Assembly: GCA_947496605.1 (NCBI GenBank)
Contig: CANMDF010000002.1
Location: forward strand, 248,001-312,000
Reading direction: 5' to 3'
Source of the DNA: an uncultured Paracoccaceae bacterium
Lineage (GTDB): Bacteria > Pseudomonadota > Alphaproteobacteria > Rhodobacterales > Rhodobacteraceae
Length of the DNA stretch: 64,000 nucleotides
Below are positions 1-9,180 of the stretch, in pieces. The notes under the pieces were generated by a model that saw only the letters and a program-made list of their open reading frames with translations, ran no database searches and was not told the DNA's origin. Numbering within the stretch: position 1 is the stretch's first letter; every line of letters begins with the position of its first letter. A program made the position numbers and the translations under genes.

Positions 1-1
1 C

Positions 2-1369
2 AAGCCACATGACTGGATCGCAGAGACTGGCCTTGCGTTGCATGAGGGCTTCATCACGGTGGATGCCAACCTGCAATCCAGCACGCCTGAGGTGTTTGCG
101 GTCGGTGATTGTGCGCACCTTAGCCATGATCCGCGACCAAAGGCGGGCGTCTATGCGGTGCGCGAAGCGCCAGTGCTTTTTGACAACCTAAGGGCTGCGT
201 TGTCCGGTGGTACTTTGCGGCCTTACAAACCACAGCGGGATTATCTGAAGCTGATCTCATTGGGGCAAAAATCTGCGTTGGCCGAAAAATTCGGAACGGC
301 CCGCGAGGGCCCGCTTTTGTGGAAACTAAAAGACTATATCGACCGCAAATTCATGGATCAGTTTGATACGCTCAATCCGATGGCTGCACCGAAACTCCCG
401 CGCACGACTGCGCTGGGCGTGAAAGAGGTGCTAGGCGATAAACCTATGTGTGGCGGTTGCGGTGCCAAGGTAGGGCGTGCTGCATTGCAAAACGTGCTGA
501 GCGATCACTTTGGCGACGATGCCGCAGAAATACAGCCCGGCCAAGTGATGAGCACAGATCACCTGCGTGCACTCACAAACGACCCTGTCGTAATGACCCG
601 GATTGCCGCCGTGCATGCACTGGGCGACATCTGGGCGATGGGCGCCAAACCACAGGCCGCGACTGCCAGCCTGATTTTGCCGCGCATGTCTGCTGCGTTG
701 CAGGAACGCACCATGGCCGAAATCATGACGACGGCGTCAGATGTTTTTGCCAATGCAGGCGCAAAAATCATCGGCGGGCATTCGTCGCTGGGCGATGAGT
801 TGACGATAGGTTTCACGGTCACGGGCCTCACCAAATCGCCGATCACGCTGGCCGGTGCCAAGGTGGGTGATGCGTTGATCATCACCAAACCCATTGGCAG
901 CGGCACCATCATGGCGGCCGAGATGGCTGGCAAAGCCAAAGGTGCCAACGTCATGGCATGTCTTGAGGCGATGATGCAAGATCAGGCGAAGGCTTCGGTC
1001 ATATTGGGCAAAGCGCATGCGATGACAGATATCACCGGCTTTGGCTTGGCTGGACATTTGCGCGGGATCTGTGATGCGTCCGGGGTCGGTGCGGTTCTGG
1101 ACTTGGGTGCGATTCCGGTGATGAATGGCGCGTTAGAGCTGTCGGCCACAGGCGTGCGTTCGTCGTTGTTCGCGGACAATCGAATCGGCGCAGGTCCAAT
1201 CAAAGGACCCGCCTTTGATCTGCTCTTTGATCCACAAACGGCGGGCGGGCTTTTGGCCGCTGTTCCTGCCAAATCAGCCGATGCCACCCTAAAGAAACTG
1301 CTGGACGCAGGTTACGGCGCTGCAATTGTTGGTGAAATCACATCAGGGCCGGATATCAAAACGCGTTGA
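2..1369 (+). CDS. selD: Oxidoreductase-selenophosphate synthase fusion, 5' end missing
   Basis: Makes selenophosphate from selenide and ATP, the selenium donor for selenouridine in tRNA and for selenocysteine. The reading frame is open from the window edge, so the true start lies upstream. The first ~100 visible residues are the tail of an NADH-dehydrogenase-like flavoprotein (FAD-binding VFAVGDCAH at bases ~95-121). The SelD part begins near base 420; MCGGCGAK at bases 446-469 supplies the catalytic Cys-x-x-Lys (CGAK, aligned with CGCK of E. coli SelD). The active residue is an ordinary TGC cysteine, not a TGA selenocysteine. Such fusions are known in bacteria; the flavoprotein half may deliver reduced selenium (inference). 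Its stop overlaps the end of convergent mnmH by 14 bases. Confidence 0.93.
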   Translation, partial: KPHDWIAETGLALHEGFITVDANLQSSTPEVFAVGDCAHLSHDPRPKAGVYAVREAPVLFDNLRAALSGGTLRPYKPQRDYLKLISLGQKSALAEKFGTAREGPLLWKLKDYIDRKFMDQFDTLNPMAAPKLPRTTALGVKEVLGDKPMCGGCGAKVGRAALQNVLSDHFGDDAAEIQPGQVMSTDHLRALTNDPVVMTRIAAVHALGDIWAMGAKPQAATASLILPRMSAALQERTMAEIMTTASDVFANAGAKIIGGHSSLGDELTIGFTVTGLTKSPITLAGAKVGDALIITKPIGSGTIMAAEMAGKAKGANVMACLEAMMQDQAKASVILGKAHAMTDITGFGLAGHLRGICDASGVGAVLDLGAIPVMNGALELSATGVRSSLFADNRIGAGPIKGPAFDLLFDPQTAGGLLAAVPAKSADATLKKLLDAGYGAAIVGEITSGPDIKTR

Positions 1370-2408
1370 CCGCGGCGGCAATTCCGTCCGCGGCGCGTTC
1401 TTGGCCTGCATCATCAAGCGTTTCAACTGTCACCTCTGCCAAGACGTCGCGTTCATCAATCCGGCGCGACTTGGCGTAGGATGGATCATAGTGATCGACC
1501 ATCAGTGCAAGCGACAGATCGACCAATGCGCCGTTTTGCGACAATGAGATCCAGCGATCTACTGTCGCATGGCCACGTAAGCGGCGCAGAGGTTCGAGTT
1601 TTTCTGCGACAACCTGTGGGTCTTCGATCACTTCACGGTAGGCTTTTGCCAGATAGGCAGCGCGCGCGCCTTGAGGCGCTTGAATCGTGATGCGAGGGGC
1701 AGCCAGCATTGCTGCCCAAACAGAAGACGGCATAGCGATTTGGCCGATTTTGCTGCTTTCTGCCTCGACCACAACAGGACGGTCAGGGTCCAATGGACGT
1801 AGTGCGCATGCAAAGGCTGTCTCAAATGCCTTCTGCGACGGCTGACCGCCAGGCATTTCCCCCAACAAAGATCCGCGATGCGCAGCCAGCCCCTCCAGAT
1901 CAATTACCTGCACGCCACGTGCGGCAAGGCGCGGCAAAATCTCGGTCTTTGCGGTCCCGGTATACCCGTCAAGCAGGATGAGGCGGTGCATAAGCGGGTC
2001 ATCATATAGGCTGAATTTCACAAGGCGCCGAAACGCCGTGTACCCGCCTTTGATGGTATCGGCACGCCAGCCAATTTCAGACAGTAACGTCGAGAAGACT
2101 CCTGACCGTTGCCCTCCGCGCCAGCAATAGACCAACGGGCGCCAAGCGCCGTCTTTTTCCATCAGTGGCCCATCGATGTGGTCAGCCACGTTGCGTACAA
2201 CCATGCCAGCGCCAATCTTGCGCCCGTCAAACGCGCTGATTTGTTTGTAAATCGTACCGACCTCATGGCGCTGCGCGTTTGACAAGGCTGGCAGGTTGAT
2301 CGCGCCCGGCACGTGATCTTCGGCGAATTCCGCAGGCGAGCGGACGTCAATCAAAGTGTCAAACCCATGGTCAAGGATCGCGTCAAAGCTGGTGAATTCA
2401 ATCGGCAT
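1356..2408 (-). CDS. mnmH: tRNA 2-selenouridine synthase
   Basis: Replaces sulfur by selenium at the wobble 2-thiouridine of Lys, Glu and Gln tRNAs, using selenophosphate, so it consumes the product of the convergent selD. The 350-residue protein has a rhodanese domain (about 1-125) with active-site Cys95 in YCWRGGQRS (E. coli SelU uses Cys97), followed by a P-loop domain with Walker A GYTGTAKT at about 148-155. Length is normal for the family. The start at 2408 leaves 82 bases to the divergent gene at 2491. Its last 14 bases overlap the end of selD on the other strand. No selA, selB or selC is visible, so tRNA selenation is the only selenium use supported here. Confidence 0.93.
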   Translation of the reverse strand: MPIEFTSFDAILDHGFDTLIDVRSPAEFAEDHVPGAINLPALSNAQRHEVGTIYKQISAFDGRKIGAGMVVRNVADHIDGPLMEKDGAWRPLVYCWRGGQRSGVFSTLLSEIGWRADTIKGGYTAFRRLVKFSLYDDPLMHRLILLDGYTGTAKTEILPRLAARGVQVIDLEGLAAHRGSLLGEMPGGQPSQKAFETAFACALRPLDPDRPVVVEAESSKIGQIAMPSSVWAAMLAAPRITIQAPQGARAAYLAKAYREVIEDPQVVAEKLEPLRRLRGHATVDRWISLSQNGALVDLSLALMVDHYDPSYAKSRRIDERDVLAEVTVETLDDAGQERAADGIAAAVNAF

Positions 2409-2490
2409 TGCAACGGTCTACGGCACTTGGGCGCGGTTCAAAAGGGCGAAAACCATTGCGAGCATCGGGTAGTCGCCCTAGCGTGCCCAT

Positions 2491-4416
2491 ATGAGCTATG
2501 AAGACCTCCACCTGATCACCCGCTGGGCACAAGTTGTGCAGCTGCGCGACAATGATCTGCTGACGCCCGCCGAGCTGGAACTGCTAGAGGCTGCACAGGC
2601 GGGAACGACCGCGCGGATTGGTCTGACCGTACCAAACTTAAAAGCACCGATTGTGCTGATCAGGGCAGCATTGCTGCGGTATTTAATCCTGGGGGGGTGT
2701 GCTGATTTCAAAACACAGCCGTCGGGCATTACGGTCAATGGGGCATGGATCGCAGGCAAGTTGGATCTCAGTTTCACCCATGCACGCGGTCCAATTGATT
2801 TCTTTAACTGTCATTTCGCAGAGCGCCCCCAAATGGTGCAATTACAAGCTGATGGGTTAGCGATTGTTGGTTGCACGATGGTGGATGGGATCAATGCAGC
2901 CCGCATTCAGATCAGTGGAAACCTGACACTGAATGGCAGCCGCATTGATGGAAAGGTGTCTCTGTCAGGCAGTGATATCAAAGGACATCTGTCGTGCACC
3001 CAAGCCACTTTGCGTCACCCGCAAGGATCAGCGTTGAAGGCGCAAGGCATGAAGGTCGCCAGCAGCGTTCTGCTTGAAGGCACGACAGCCAGTGGGCAGG
3101 TCAGTCTTTTGGGTGCACAAATTGGGGGGCAGCTGGTTGCCATTGGCGTTGCGTTTCATAACCCTGAAGGGATTGCTCTGAATGCCCAAAGCACGCAAAT
3201 CCGCGGTGACGCTTTTCTGCGCTATGCCGCAACTGACGGTGAAGTCAGTTTCATGGGGGCCGAGATTAATGGGGTGCTGGATTGCACCCACGCCACGATG
3301 CGCCATGCACAAGGTGATGCGCTGAACGCACAACGGCTGATTGTGCGTGAAGGCTTTATCTGGCGCCGGCTGCAGGATGTGGTGGGTCGGGTCGATTTGA
3401 CTTCGGCTCATGTGGGCGATCTTTGGGATGATCCCGAGAGTTGGGCTATGTGCGAGGGCCTATCGCTCAGTGGGTTCATCTATGATGTGTTGCATGGCGG
3501 CATTAATGTGCCGGACCGATTGGCGTGGCTGAAAATGGGCGCTGTATCGCGGCGCGAATTCTATCCACAACCTTACGAGCAACTGGCCAAGTTGCTGCGC
3601 GATACCGGGCATCGGTCGGATGCGCGGGCCATTATGGTTGCGAAAGAAAAAGAACAGCGGAAAGCTTCGCGCGCACGCTGGCGGAGCGAACGGGATTGGC
3701 GTGGAGCGCTGCTTGAGGCCAGTCACTTGCCAGCGGAAGTACGTTGGGAAGCTATCGAGGCGCTGAAGGCGAGGCGCCCGGGCGATCCGCATGTCGCCAG
3801 ACTTGCACTGCTGCATCCGAAGGATGAGAGCGCATTGGATGTGGGCGAGACGACCCTGAAAATGGCGCAAAAGCAGTTTCGGGATGAGCAGCGCTGGCAC
3901 AATTTGCGGGTGGGTTGGCGCAACACAGGTAGTTTGATTGCAGACAAGATTTTTGGGTTTGTTGTGGGTTACGGCCATAAGCCCGAACGCAGTTTCTACA
4001 TGTTGTTGGCGCTTGTCTTTGTCGGTTGGCTCCTTGCGGACCGGTCTTGGGAGGAAGGCGATTTTGCCCCGACAGCTGGCCCTGTGCTGATGTCTGAAAG
4101 TTGGCAAACACTCGCGACCGACCCCAATATTCAAAACCCTGCCAAGGTGTGGTCAGACAAATATATGCTCGCCCCTGATGGCACCACGGTCCTGACGGCT
4201 GGGCGCGATTATGAGACCTTTAATGCGGTCTCTTATGCTGTCGATTTGGTCGTGCCGATTGTGTCGCTGGGGCAAGAGGCGGCCTGGGCCCCATCCACCA
4301 CACGCGGCCCGTGGGGTTGGTGGCTATGGTGGGCGCGGTGGTGGTTGATCGCCCTTGGTTGGATCGTCACGGCAATCGGTGCGGCTGCGGTCACAGGCGT
4401 CATCAGGCGGGACTAA
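2491..4416 (+). CDS. Beta-helix repeat membrane protein, function unknown
   Basis: A 641-residue protein I cannot assign to a characterised function; relatives are sometimes labelled pentapeptide-like or membrane-associated proteins. Residues ~154-298 hold three near-48-residue repeats sharing GxVSLxGxxIxGxL, then an A-x-P/A-x-G-x-A-L-x-A-Q segment, and a fourth partial unit follows; flanking turns (about 70-150) look like further beta-helix rungs. Residues ~370-480 are charged and helical. Two hydrophobic segments, ~500-522 and ~615-637, are likely membrane-spanning; a Trp-rich stretch precedes the second. No signal peptide is evident, so the repeat domain is probably cytoplasmic (inference). 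Its stop overlaps the convergent phosphatase gene by 4 bases. Confidence 0.85.
   Translation: MSYEDLHLITRWAQVVQLRDNDLLTPAELELLEAAQAGTTARIGLTVPNLKAPIVLIRAALLRYLILGGCADFKTQPSGITVNGAWIAGKLDLSFTHARGPIDFFNCHFAERPQMVQLQADGLAIVGCTMVDGINAARIQISGNLTLNGSRIDGKVSLSGSDIKGHLSCTQATLRHPQGSALKAQGMKVASSVLLEGTTASGQVSLLGAQIGGQLVAIGVAFHNPEGIALNAQSTQIRGDAFLRYAATDGEVSFMGAEINGVLDCTHATMRHAQGDALNAQRLIVREGFIWRRLQDVVGRVDLTSAHVGDLWDDPESWAMCEGLSLSGFIYDVLHGGINVPDRLAWLKMGAVSRREFYPQPYEQLAKLLRDTGHRSDARAIMVAKEKEQRKASRARWRSERDWRGALLEASHLPAEVRWEAIEALKARRPGDPHVARLALLHPKDESALDVGETTLKMAQKQFRDEQRWHNLRVGWRNTGSLIADKIFGFVVGYGHKPERSFYMLLALVFVGWLLADRSWEEGDFAPTAGPVLMSESWQTLATDPNIQNPAKVWSDKYMLAPDGTTVLTAGRDYETFNAVSYAVDLVVPIVSLGQEAAWAPSTTRGPWGWWLWWARWWLIALGWIVTAIGAAAVTGVIRRD
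2950..3384 (+). repeat. Three tandem 48-49-codon repeats within the beta-helix protein
   Basis: Units start at 2950, 3094 and 3238 (48, 48 and 49 codons). Each opens G-(K/Q/E)-V-S-(L/F), then I-x-G-x-L about nine residues on, then ALxAQ at residue ~28-32. DNA identity between units is modest, so this is an old protein repeat and not a recent duplication. Confidence 0.75.
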
Positions 4417-5201
4417 GGCGCCAAAGGCAAACGACCTTCATCGGTTAAAAGCCAACAGTCGCGGCCTTCAAAAACTGCCGGGATCAAAGGCTTGCCATAA
4501 CCCGCACCACCATCGAGATCGACTCGGTTACCAAAGTGCTGCGGGTGATCAAGGGCTGTATGCCCATGCACGACCAAACGGCCAAAATCTTCGCGGCTGG
4601 TCAGAAATGGTTCACGTATCCACAACAAATCTTCTGGGTCTTGAAATGCAAGCGGAAGTCCCGGACGCAATCCGGCGTGAACGAAGAACAGATCATCCGT
4701 TTGATGCCAAAGAGGCAGCCTTTCCAGAAACGCCAAATGCGCTTCTGGCACCAACCGAGATGCCAAAGCTTGGAGGGCCTCTTTCTCGATCCAACCATCC
4801 TGACCTTCAAAGTGGGTCAGAATTTCGAGGGCAGGGTCTGGCTGTTGCGCAAAGTGCATGACGCCATGGATCCCATAAGAGGCGAGCGTTTGTTCCCCTC
4901 CTAGTCGTCGGTTCAACCAGCTAATTCCTGACCTGATATGCAGGTCATGCTCGCGGCCTTCACGCACGAAACGGGTGAACAGCCGGTCGTGGTTGCCCTT
5001 AATGAAAACCCAGTTCCGTCCAGCATCCCGCCCCGCGACAAGCGTCTCGACCACGGCCCGGCTGTCCGGCCCGCGGTCTGTGTAATCCCCCAAAAATACG
5101 ATTTGCGCGTTCTCACCACCGTCTGCTGAGATCAATCCAAGCGCATGATCCAGCATCTCTTTCTGGCCGTGAATATCACCAATCGCGTAAATGGGGCTCA
5201 T
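4413..5201 (-). CDS. Calcineurin-like serine/threonine phosphatase
   Basis: A 262-residue metallophosphoesterase of the PPP type that binds two metal ions and hydrolyses phosphate esters or phosphoproteins; the substrate is not evident. Signature motifs appear in order: GDIHG near residue 7, GDYTDRG near 38, and GNHD near 69, with later metal-binding histidines in VHAG and VHGHT. It starts 7 bases after the serA stop on the same strand, so it is probably the third cistron of the serC-serA transcript. Whether it has any link to serine metabolism is unknown. It could equally act as a diadenosine-tetraphosphatase-like enzyme. Confidence 0.88.
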   Translation of the reverse strand: MSPIYAIGDIHGQKEMLDHALGLISADGGENAQIVFLGDYTDRGPDSRAVVETLVAGRDAGRNWVFIKGNHDRLFTRFVREGREHDLHIRSGISWLNRRLGGEQTLASYGIHGVMHFAQQPDPALEILTHFEGQDGWIEKEALQALASRLVPEAHLAFLERLPLWHQTDDLFFVHAGLRPGLPLAFQDPEDLLWIREPFLTSREDFGRLVVHGHTALDHPQHFGNRVDLDGGAGYGKPLIPAVFEGRDCWLLTDEGRLPLAP

Positions 5202-5208
5202 TTGCGGT

Positions 5209-6801
5209 TTATACGTTGAACGTCAGCGGTTTGACCTGCTGGAACAATCCGGTCGCTTCCAACGCTTTGATCGCAGGCGCTGGCACGGGTTCATCAACGT
5301 AAAGCAGCGCAATCGCCTCGCCCTTCGCCTCGGAGCGGCCAAGGGTAAAGTTCGCGATGTTCACGTTGTTCGCGCCCATCGTGGTTCCCAATGCCCCGAT
5401 GATGCCCGGCACGTCTTCGTTGGTGGTATACACCATGTGTTCACCAATCTCGGCATCGATGTTGATACCTTTGATCTGGATAAAACGTGGCTTGCCGTCG
5501 CTGAACACAGTACCCGCGACAGAGCGTTCACGTGCCTCTGTCACAACAGTAACCTTAACATAACCTTCAAACGCGCCAGACTGATCTTGCTTGGTGGTCG
5601 ACACTTTGACACCACGTTCTTTGGCGATCACGGGCGCGCTGACCATGTTGGTGTCTGGGTTCGCCTTGGTCATGATGCCCGCGATAGAGGCCGCGGTCAG
5701 GGCCTTGAGGTTCATCTCAGAGGCTTCACCGTCAAACAGGATGTTGATCGCCTTGATCGGCTCATCTGTCATCTGGCCGATAAAGTTGCCCAAGTGACCT
5801 GTCAGTTTGATCCATGGGCCCATGACCTTGGCTTCTTCGGCGGTCACGGACGGCATGTTGAGCGCGTTTTGTACGGCACCGGTGAGCAAGTAGTCAGACA
5901 TTTGTTCGGCCACTTGCAAGGCTACGTTTTCCTGCGCCTCGGTCGTTGCAGCACCCAAGTGTGGGGTGACCACGACATTGGGTAGGTTAAACAGAGGGCT
6001 CTCAGTGGCAGGCTCAACCGCGAAAACGTCGAACGCTGCACCAGCGACATGGCCGGATTTCAGCGCTTCTGCGAGGGCTGCTTCATCAACCAAACCACCA
6101 CGCGCACAGTTCACAATGCGCACGCCTTTCTTCAGTTTGGCGATGTTTTCCGCTGAGAGGATGTTCTTCGTCTGATCAGTCAAAGGCACGTGCATGGTGA
6201 TGAAATCGGCGCGGGCCAGCAGTTCATCCAGCTCAAGCTTTTCGACGCCAATGTCAGTGGCACGCTCTTCCGACAGGAAAGGGTCGTAAGCCACAACTTT
6301 CATCCGCAGACCCTGGGCACGGTCAATCACGATAGACCCGATGTTACCTGCACCAATGACACCCAGTGTTTTGCCTGTCAGTTCCACGCCCATAAAGCGG
6401 GACTTTTCCCATTTGCCTGCGTGAGTTGACGCGTTCGCCTCAGGGATTTGGCGGGCCACTGCCATCATCATGGAAATCGCGTGCTCAGCGGTCGTGATCG
6501 AGTTGCCGAAGGGCGTGTTCATCACGATGATACCCTTCTTGGACGCGGCCGGAATATCGACGTTGTCCACACCGATACCGGCACGGGCGATGACCTTAAG
6601 GTTGGTGGCCGCCGCGATGATTTTCTCGGTCGCTTTTGTGGCCGACCGGATCGCAAGACCATCATAGTTGCCGATGATTTCCAACAGCTTGTCCTTGTCT
6701 TTGCCAAGGTCAGGCTGAAAATCGACGTCAATGCCGCGATCCTTGAAGATCTGCACGGCTGCAGGTGAGAGTTTGTCAGAGATAAGTACTTTGGGGGCCA
6801 T
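5209..6801 (-). CDS. serA: D-3-phosphoglycerate dehydrogenase, long form
   Basis: Catalyses the first step of serine synthesis, NAD-dependent oxidation of 3-phosphoglycerate. The 530-residue form has the catalytic and Rossmann domains (GxGxxG at ~147-152; Arg in CARGG near 231; catalytic His in TPHLG near 282), an intervening domain, and a C-terminal ACT domain (~455-530) for feedback by serine. The start at 6801 is chosen because AAAGGAG lies just upstream; an upstream in-frame codon at 6831 lacks such a site. serC is 79 bases upstream on the same strand. That gap carries two TTTCTAGAAA palindromes. Confidence 0.96.
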   Translation of the reverse strand: MAPKVLISDKLSPAAVQIFKDRGIDVDFQPDLGKDKDKLLEIIGNYDGLAIRSATKATEKIIAAATNLKVIARAGIGVDNVDIPAASKKGIIVMNTPFGNSITTAEHAISMMMAVARQIPEANASTHAGKWEKSRFMGVELTGKTLGVIGAGNIGSIVIDRAQGLRMKVVAYDPFLSEERATDIGVEKLELDELLARADFITMHVPLTDQTKNILSAENIAKLKKGVRIVNCARGGLVDEAALAEALKSGHVAGAAFDVFAVEPATESPLFNLPNVVVTPHLGAATTEAQENVALQVAEQMSDYLLTGAVQNALNMPSVTAEEAKVMGPWIKLTGHLGNFIGQMTDEPIKAINILFDGEASEMNLKALTAASIAGIMTKANPDTNMVSAPVIAKERGVKVSTTKQDQSGAFEGYVKVTVVTEARERSVAGTVFSDGKPRFIQIKGINIDAEIGEHMVYTTNEDVPGIIGALGTTMGANNVNIANFTLGRSEAKGEAIALLYVDEPVPAPAIKALEATGLFQQVKPLTFNV

Positions 6802-6836
6802 GATGCCGCTCCTTTGATGTCTGTGTGTCACCCGAA

Positions 6837-6876
6837 TTTCTAGAAACGCGGGCTTTCAGTAATTTTCTAGAAAATT
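6837..6876. promoter_or_regulatory. Paired TTTCTAGAAA palindromes between serC and serA
   Basis: TTTCTAGAAA lies at 6837-6846 and a perfect 16-base palindrome, AATTTTCTAGAAAATT, at 6861-6876. The centres are 27 bases apart. They could be a regulator's operator or small hairpins in the intercistronic RNA; no regulator is identified. Confidence 0.4.
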
Positions 6877-6880
6877 GCGA

Positions 6881-8017
6881 TCAGCCGATTTCAGCTTCAA
6901 ATGCCCATTCAAGCCAAGGCAACATAGCCTCAATGTCGGACGTCTCAACCGTTGCACCACACCAAATCCGCAGACCTGCTGGGGCATCGCGGTAAGCGCC
7001 GATATCAAGGGCGATGCCTTCGACCTCCAGCCGTTTCGCAACGGCCTTGGCGAAAGCAGCACCATCGCTGATGCGGTCATCGGTGAACTTCAGGCAAACG
7101 GATGTGTTCGACCTTGTCGCAGGATCAACGGCAAGGTTTGCGATCCACGGCTTATCTGCACAAAAGTTCCAGATCGCCTGCGCATTGGCATTGGCGCGGT
7201 GCATCAGCCCGTCCAAACCACCAATCGAACGCCCCCACTTCAAGGCGACCAGATAATCCTCAACCGCCAGCATCGACGGCGTGTTGATTGTCTCGCCACG
7301 GAAGATACCTTCGATCAGTTTGCCACCTTTGGTCAGGCGGAAAATCTTGGGCAAGGGCCATGCAGGGGTGTAGCTTTCCAGCCGCTCTACTGCACGGGGC
7401 GATAGGATCAGCATACCGTGGGCCGCTTCACCGCCCATCACCTTTTGCCAAGAGAATGTTGTCACATCCAGCTTGTCCCAAGGCAGATCTTGGGCAAAAG
7501 CAGCGGAGGTCGCATCGCACAGCGTCAGACCCGCACGATCTGCCGGGATCACATCACCCGATACAACACGCACGCCTGATGTCGTGCCGTTCCACGTAAA
7601 GCAGACATCGTTGTCATAATTTAGGGCGGCCATATCGACGATTTCGCCATATTCGGCGGTATGCGTCGTCGCCTCAATCTTGAGCTGCTTGACCACATCG
7701 GTCACCCAGCCCGCACCAAAGCTCTCCCAAGCAACCATCTGCGCAGGGCGTTCGCCCAACAGCGACCACATCGCCATTTCAAACGCGCCGGTGTCCGAGG
7801 CAGGCACGATCCCAATGCGATAATCCGCAGGCACGCCCAAAATCTCGCGGGTCAGGTCAATTGCCTCGGCCAGCTTTGCTTTGCCAACGGCGGCACGGTG
7901 CGACCGACCCAAAGGGGCGTCACTCAGTGCATCTAATTTCCAGACGGGGGGTTTGGCACAAGGGCCAGACGAAAAACGCGGATTAGCCGGCCGCGTCGCC
8001 GGTTTATTGATAGCCAT
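6881..8017 (-). CDS. serC: Phosphoserine aminotransferase
   Basis: Second step of serine synthesis: PLP-dependent transamination of 3-phosphohydroxypyruvate with glutamate. The 378-residue protein has the PLP lysine in SWQKVMGGE near residue 190 and starts [10 protein letters not shown], typical of the longer alphaproteobacterial/Methanosarcina type and not the E. coli type. The start at 8017 is preceded by GAGGA at a normal distance. An upstream GTG at 8032 would place that site inside the coding sequence and is rejected. The ribosome binding site lies in the closing stem of a leader hairpin (8023-8079), so translation is probably controlled there. Confidence 0.95.
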   Translation of the reverse strand: MAINKPATRPANPRFSSGPCAKPPVWKLDALSDAPLGRSHRAAVGKAKLAEAIDLTREILGVPADYRIGIVPASDTGAFEMAMWSLLGERPAQMVAWESFGAGWVTDVVKQLKIEATTHTAEYGEIVDMAALNYDNDVCFTWNGTTSGVRVVSGDVIPADRAGLTLCDATSAAFAQDLPWDKLDVTTFSWQKVMGGEAAHGMLILSPRAVERLESYTPAWPLPKIFRLTKGGKLIEGIFRGETINTPSMLAVEDYLVALKWGRSIGGLDGLMHRANANAQAIWNFCADKPWIANLAVDPATRSNTSVCLKFTDDRISDGAAFAKAVAKRLEVEGIALDIGAYRDAPAGLRIWCGATVETSDIEAMLPWLEWAFEAEIG

Positions 8018-8022
8018 CACTG

Positions 8023-8079
8023 GTATCCTCACAGATATGCGCCCTTCGTTGGGGAAGGGTGTCCCATCTGTGGGGATAC
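8023..8079 (-). promoter_or_regulatory. serC leader RNA hairpin hiding the ribosome binding site
   Basis: In the mRNA sense (minus strand), GTATCCCCACAGAT at 8079-8066 pairs with ATCTGTGAGGATAC at 8036-8023: 14 positions with one mismatch. Inside is a second perfect stem, CCCTTC/GAAGGG (8059-8054 with 8047-8042), with a 6-base loop. The 3' strand of the outer stem contains GAGGAT, the serC ribosome binding site, a few bases before the ATG at 8017. This fits the published alphaproteobacterial serC leader motif, whose last stem overlaps the serC ribosome binding site. The ligand or trigger is unknown to me. Identification is by layout, not by covariance search. Confidence 0.8.
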
Positions 8080-8254
8080 TGTCGGGTGCTGCGGGTCACA
8101 ACCGCAAAAACCACGCAATTCCGGCGAATGAGAGGTTTCTTACGATCTTTGTGTCGCCGATCGGAAACCTGTCATCTCAGCTCTGAGCGTATTTTTGGGA
8201 TGCATACGCCGACCTACGGGGCTAAACCGTGGCTAAACTAACAAGAGGTCCCCA

Positions 8255-9130
8255 ATGCAGGTCGTTACACTGATCACGACACCCACCGAGCGCAATTTAG
8301 ATACCGCATTGGTTGATGCCTTGCGCAACGCATGGGGTGGCGGCGATGCAAACTGGCTGGCCGTCGACGAAGCCGCAGAGTTCCCAATCACGAAAGTGCC
8401 CGACAATCAGTGGGACGTTTGGGCGGACTTGCAGAATGCTTGCGTCGATCTGGTGATCCAACCGATGGCCGGGCGGCGCAAGAAAATGTTGTTGGCCGAT
8501 ATGGACAGCACGATGATCCGGCAGGAATGCATCGATGAATTGGCCGCAGAGGCAGGCGTCGGTCCGCGCGTTGCTGACATTACTGCGCGGGCCATGAACG
8601 GCGCGTTGGACTTTGAAGACGCGTTGATTGAACGCGTTGGGCTGCTCAAAGATTTGCCAGAGGCGATGATCGAGCAGGTCTTGGATGAACGGATCACATA
8701 TATGCCCGGCGGGTATGAATTGGTGAACACGATGAAAGCAAACGGGGCTTATGCCGCGCTGGTATCTGGTGGGTTCACGGCCTTTACAACCCGCGTTGCA
8801 TTGGCGCTAGGCTTTGATGAAAATCGTGCGAATACGTTGCTGGTCTCTGATGGCAAGCTGACGGGTGACGTCGGGCGGCCCATTTTGGGCAAAGCGGCAA
8901 AGGTCGCGGCTTTAGAAGACGTCACAGCACGCCTGGACATATCAGAGCAGTCGGTCTTGGCCGTTGGCGATGGCGCCAATGATTTAGGCATGCTGAAGCG
9001 GGCCGGGACAGGCGTGGCACTTCACGCAAAGCCAACGGTCCAAGCCGAGTGTGACGTGCGGATCAATCACGGTGATTTGACGGCACTGCTGTTCTTACAA
9101 GGTTATAGTCGAGACGAGTTTGTCACCTAA
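8255..9130 (+). CDS. serB: Phosphoserine phosphatase
   Basis: Last step of serine synthesis, dephosphorylating phosphoserine. The 291-residue HAD-family enzyme has the nucleophile motif DMDST (Asp82, Asp84), the Ser motif VSGGF near 170, and VGDGANDL near 235. The N-terminal ~75 residues are a short regulatory-type domain. AAGAGG lies before the ATG. It is divergent from serC-serA across a 237-base region, so all three serine genes flank one control region. That region holds the serC leader and a weak inverted repeat, GCGTAT/ATACGC, at 8187-8209. Confidence 0.96.
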   Translation: MQVVTLITTPTERNLDTALVDALRNAWGGGDANWLAVDEAAEFPITKVPDNQWDVWADLQNACVDLVIQPMAGRRKKMLLADMDSTMIRQECIDELAAEAGVGPRVADITARAMNGALDFEDALIERVGLLKDLPEAMIEQVLDERITYMPGGYELVNTMKANGAYAALVSGGFTAFTTRVALALGFDENRANTLLVSDGKLTGDVGRPILGKAAKVAALEDVTARLDISEQSVLAVGDGANDLGMLKRAGTGVALHAKPTVQAECDVRINHGDLTALLFLQGYSRDEFVT

Positions 9131-9180
9131 GAACGCTCGAACGACCCAAACGTGCCCGACCCATCTGAATGCGAGGAAAT

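Noticed and set aside
446..469. Selenocysteine in the SelD active site
   Set aside because: The codons are TGT and TGC, both cysteine; there is no in-frame TGA.
5191..5985. 264-codon open frame antisense to serA
   Set aside because: It lies wholly opposite a clear serA, with His/Arg/Gly-rich composition typical of a shadow frame and no family motif.
8187..8209. GCGTAT/ATACGC inverted repeat upstream of serB
   Set aside because: Only six-base arms with an 11-base loop; too likely by chance to call as an operator.
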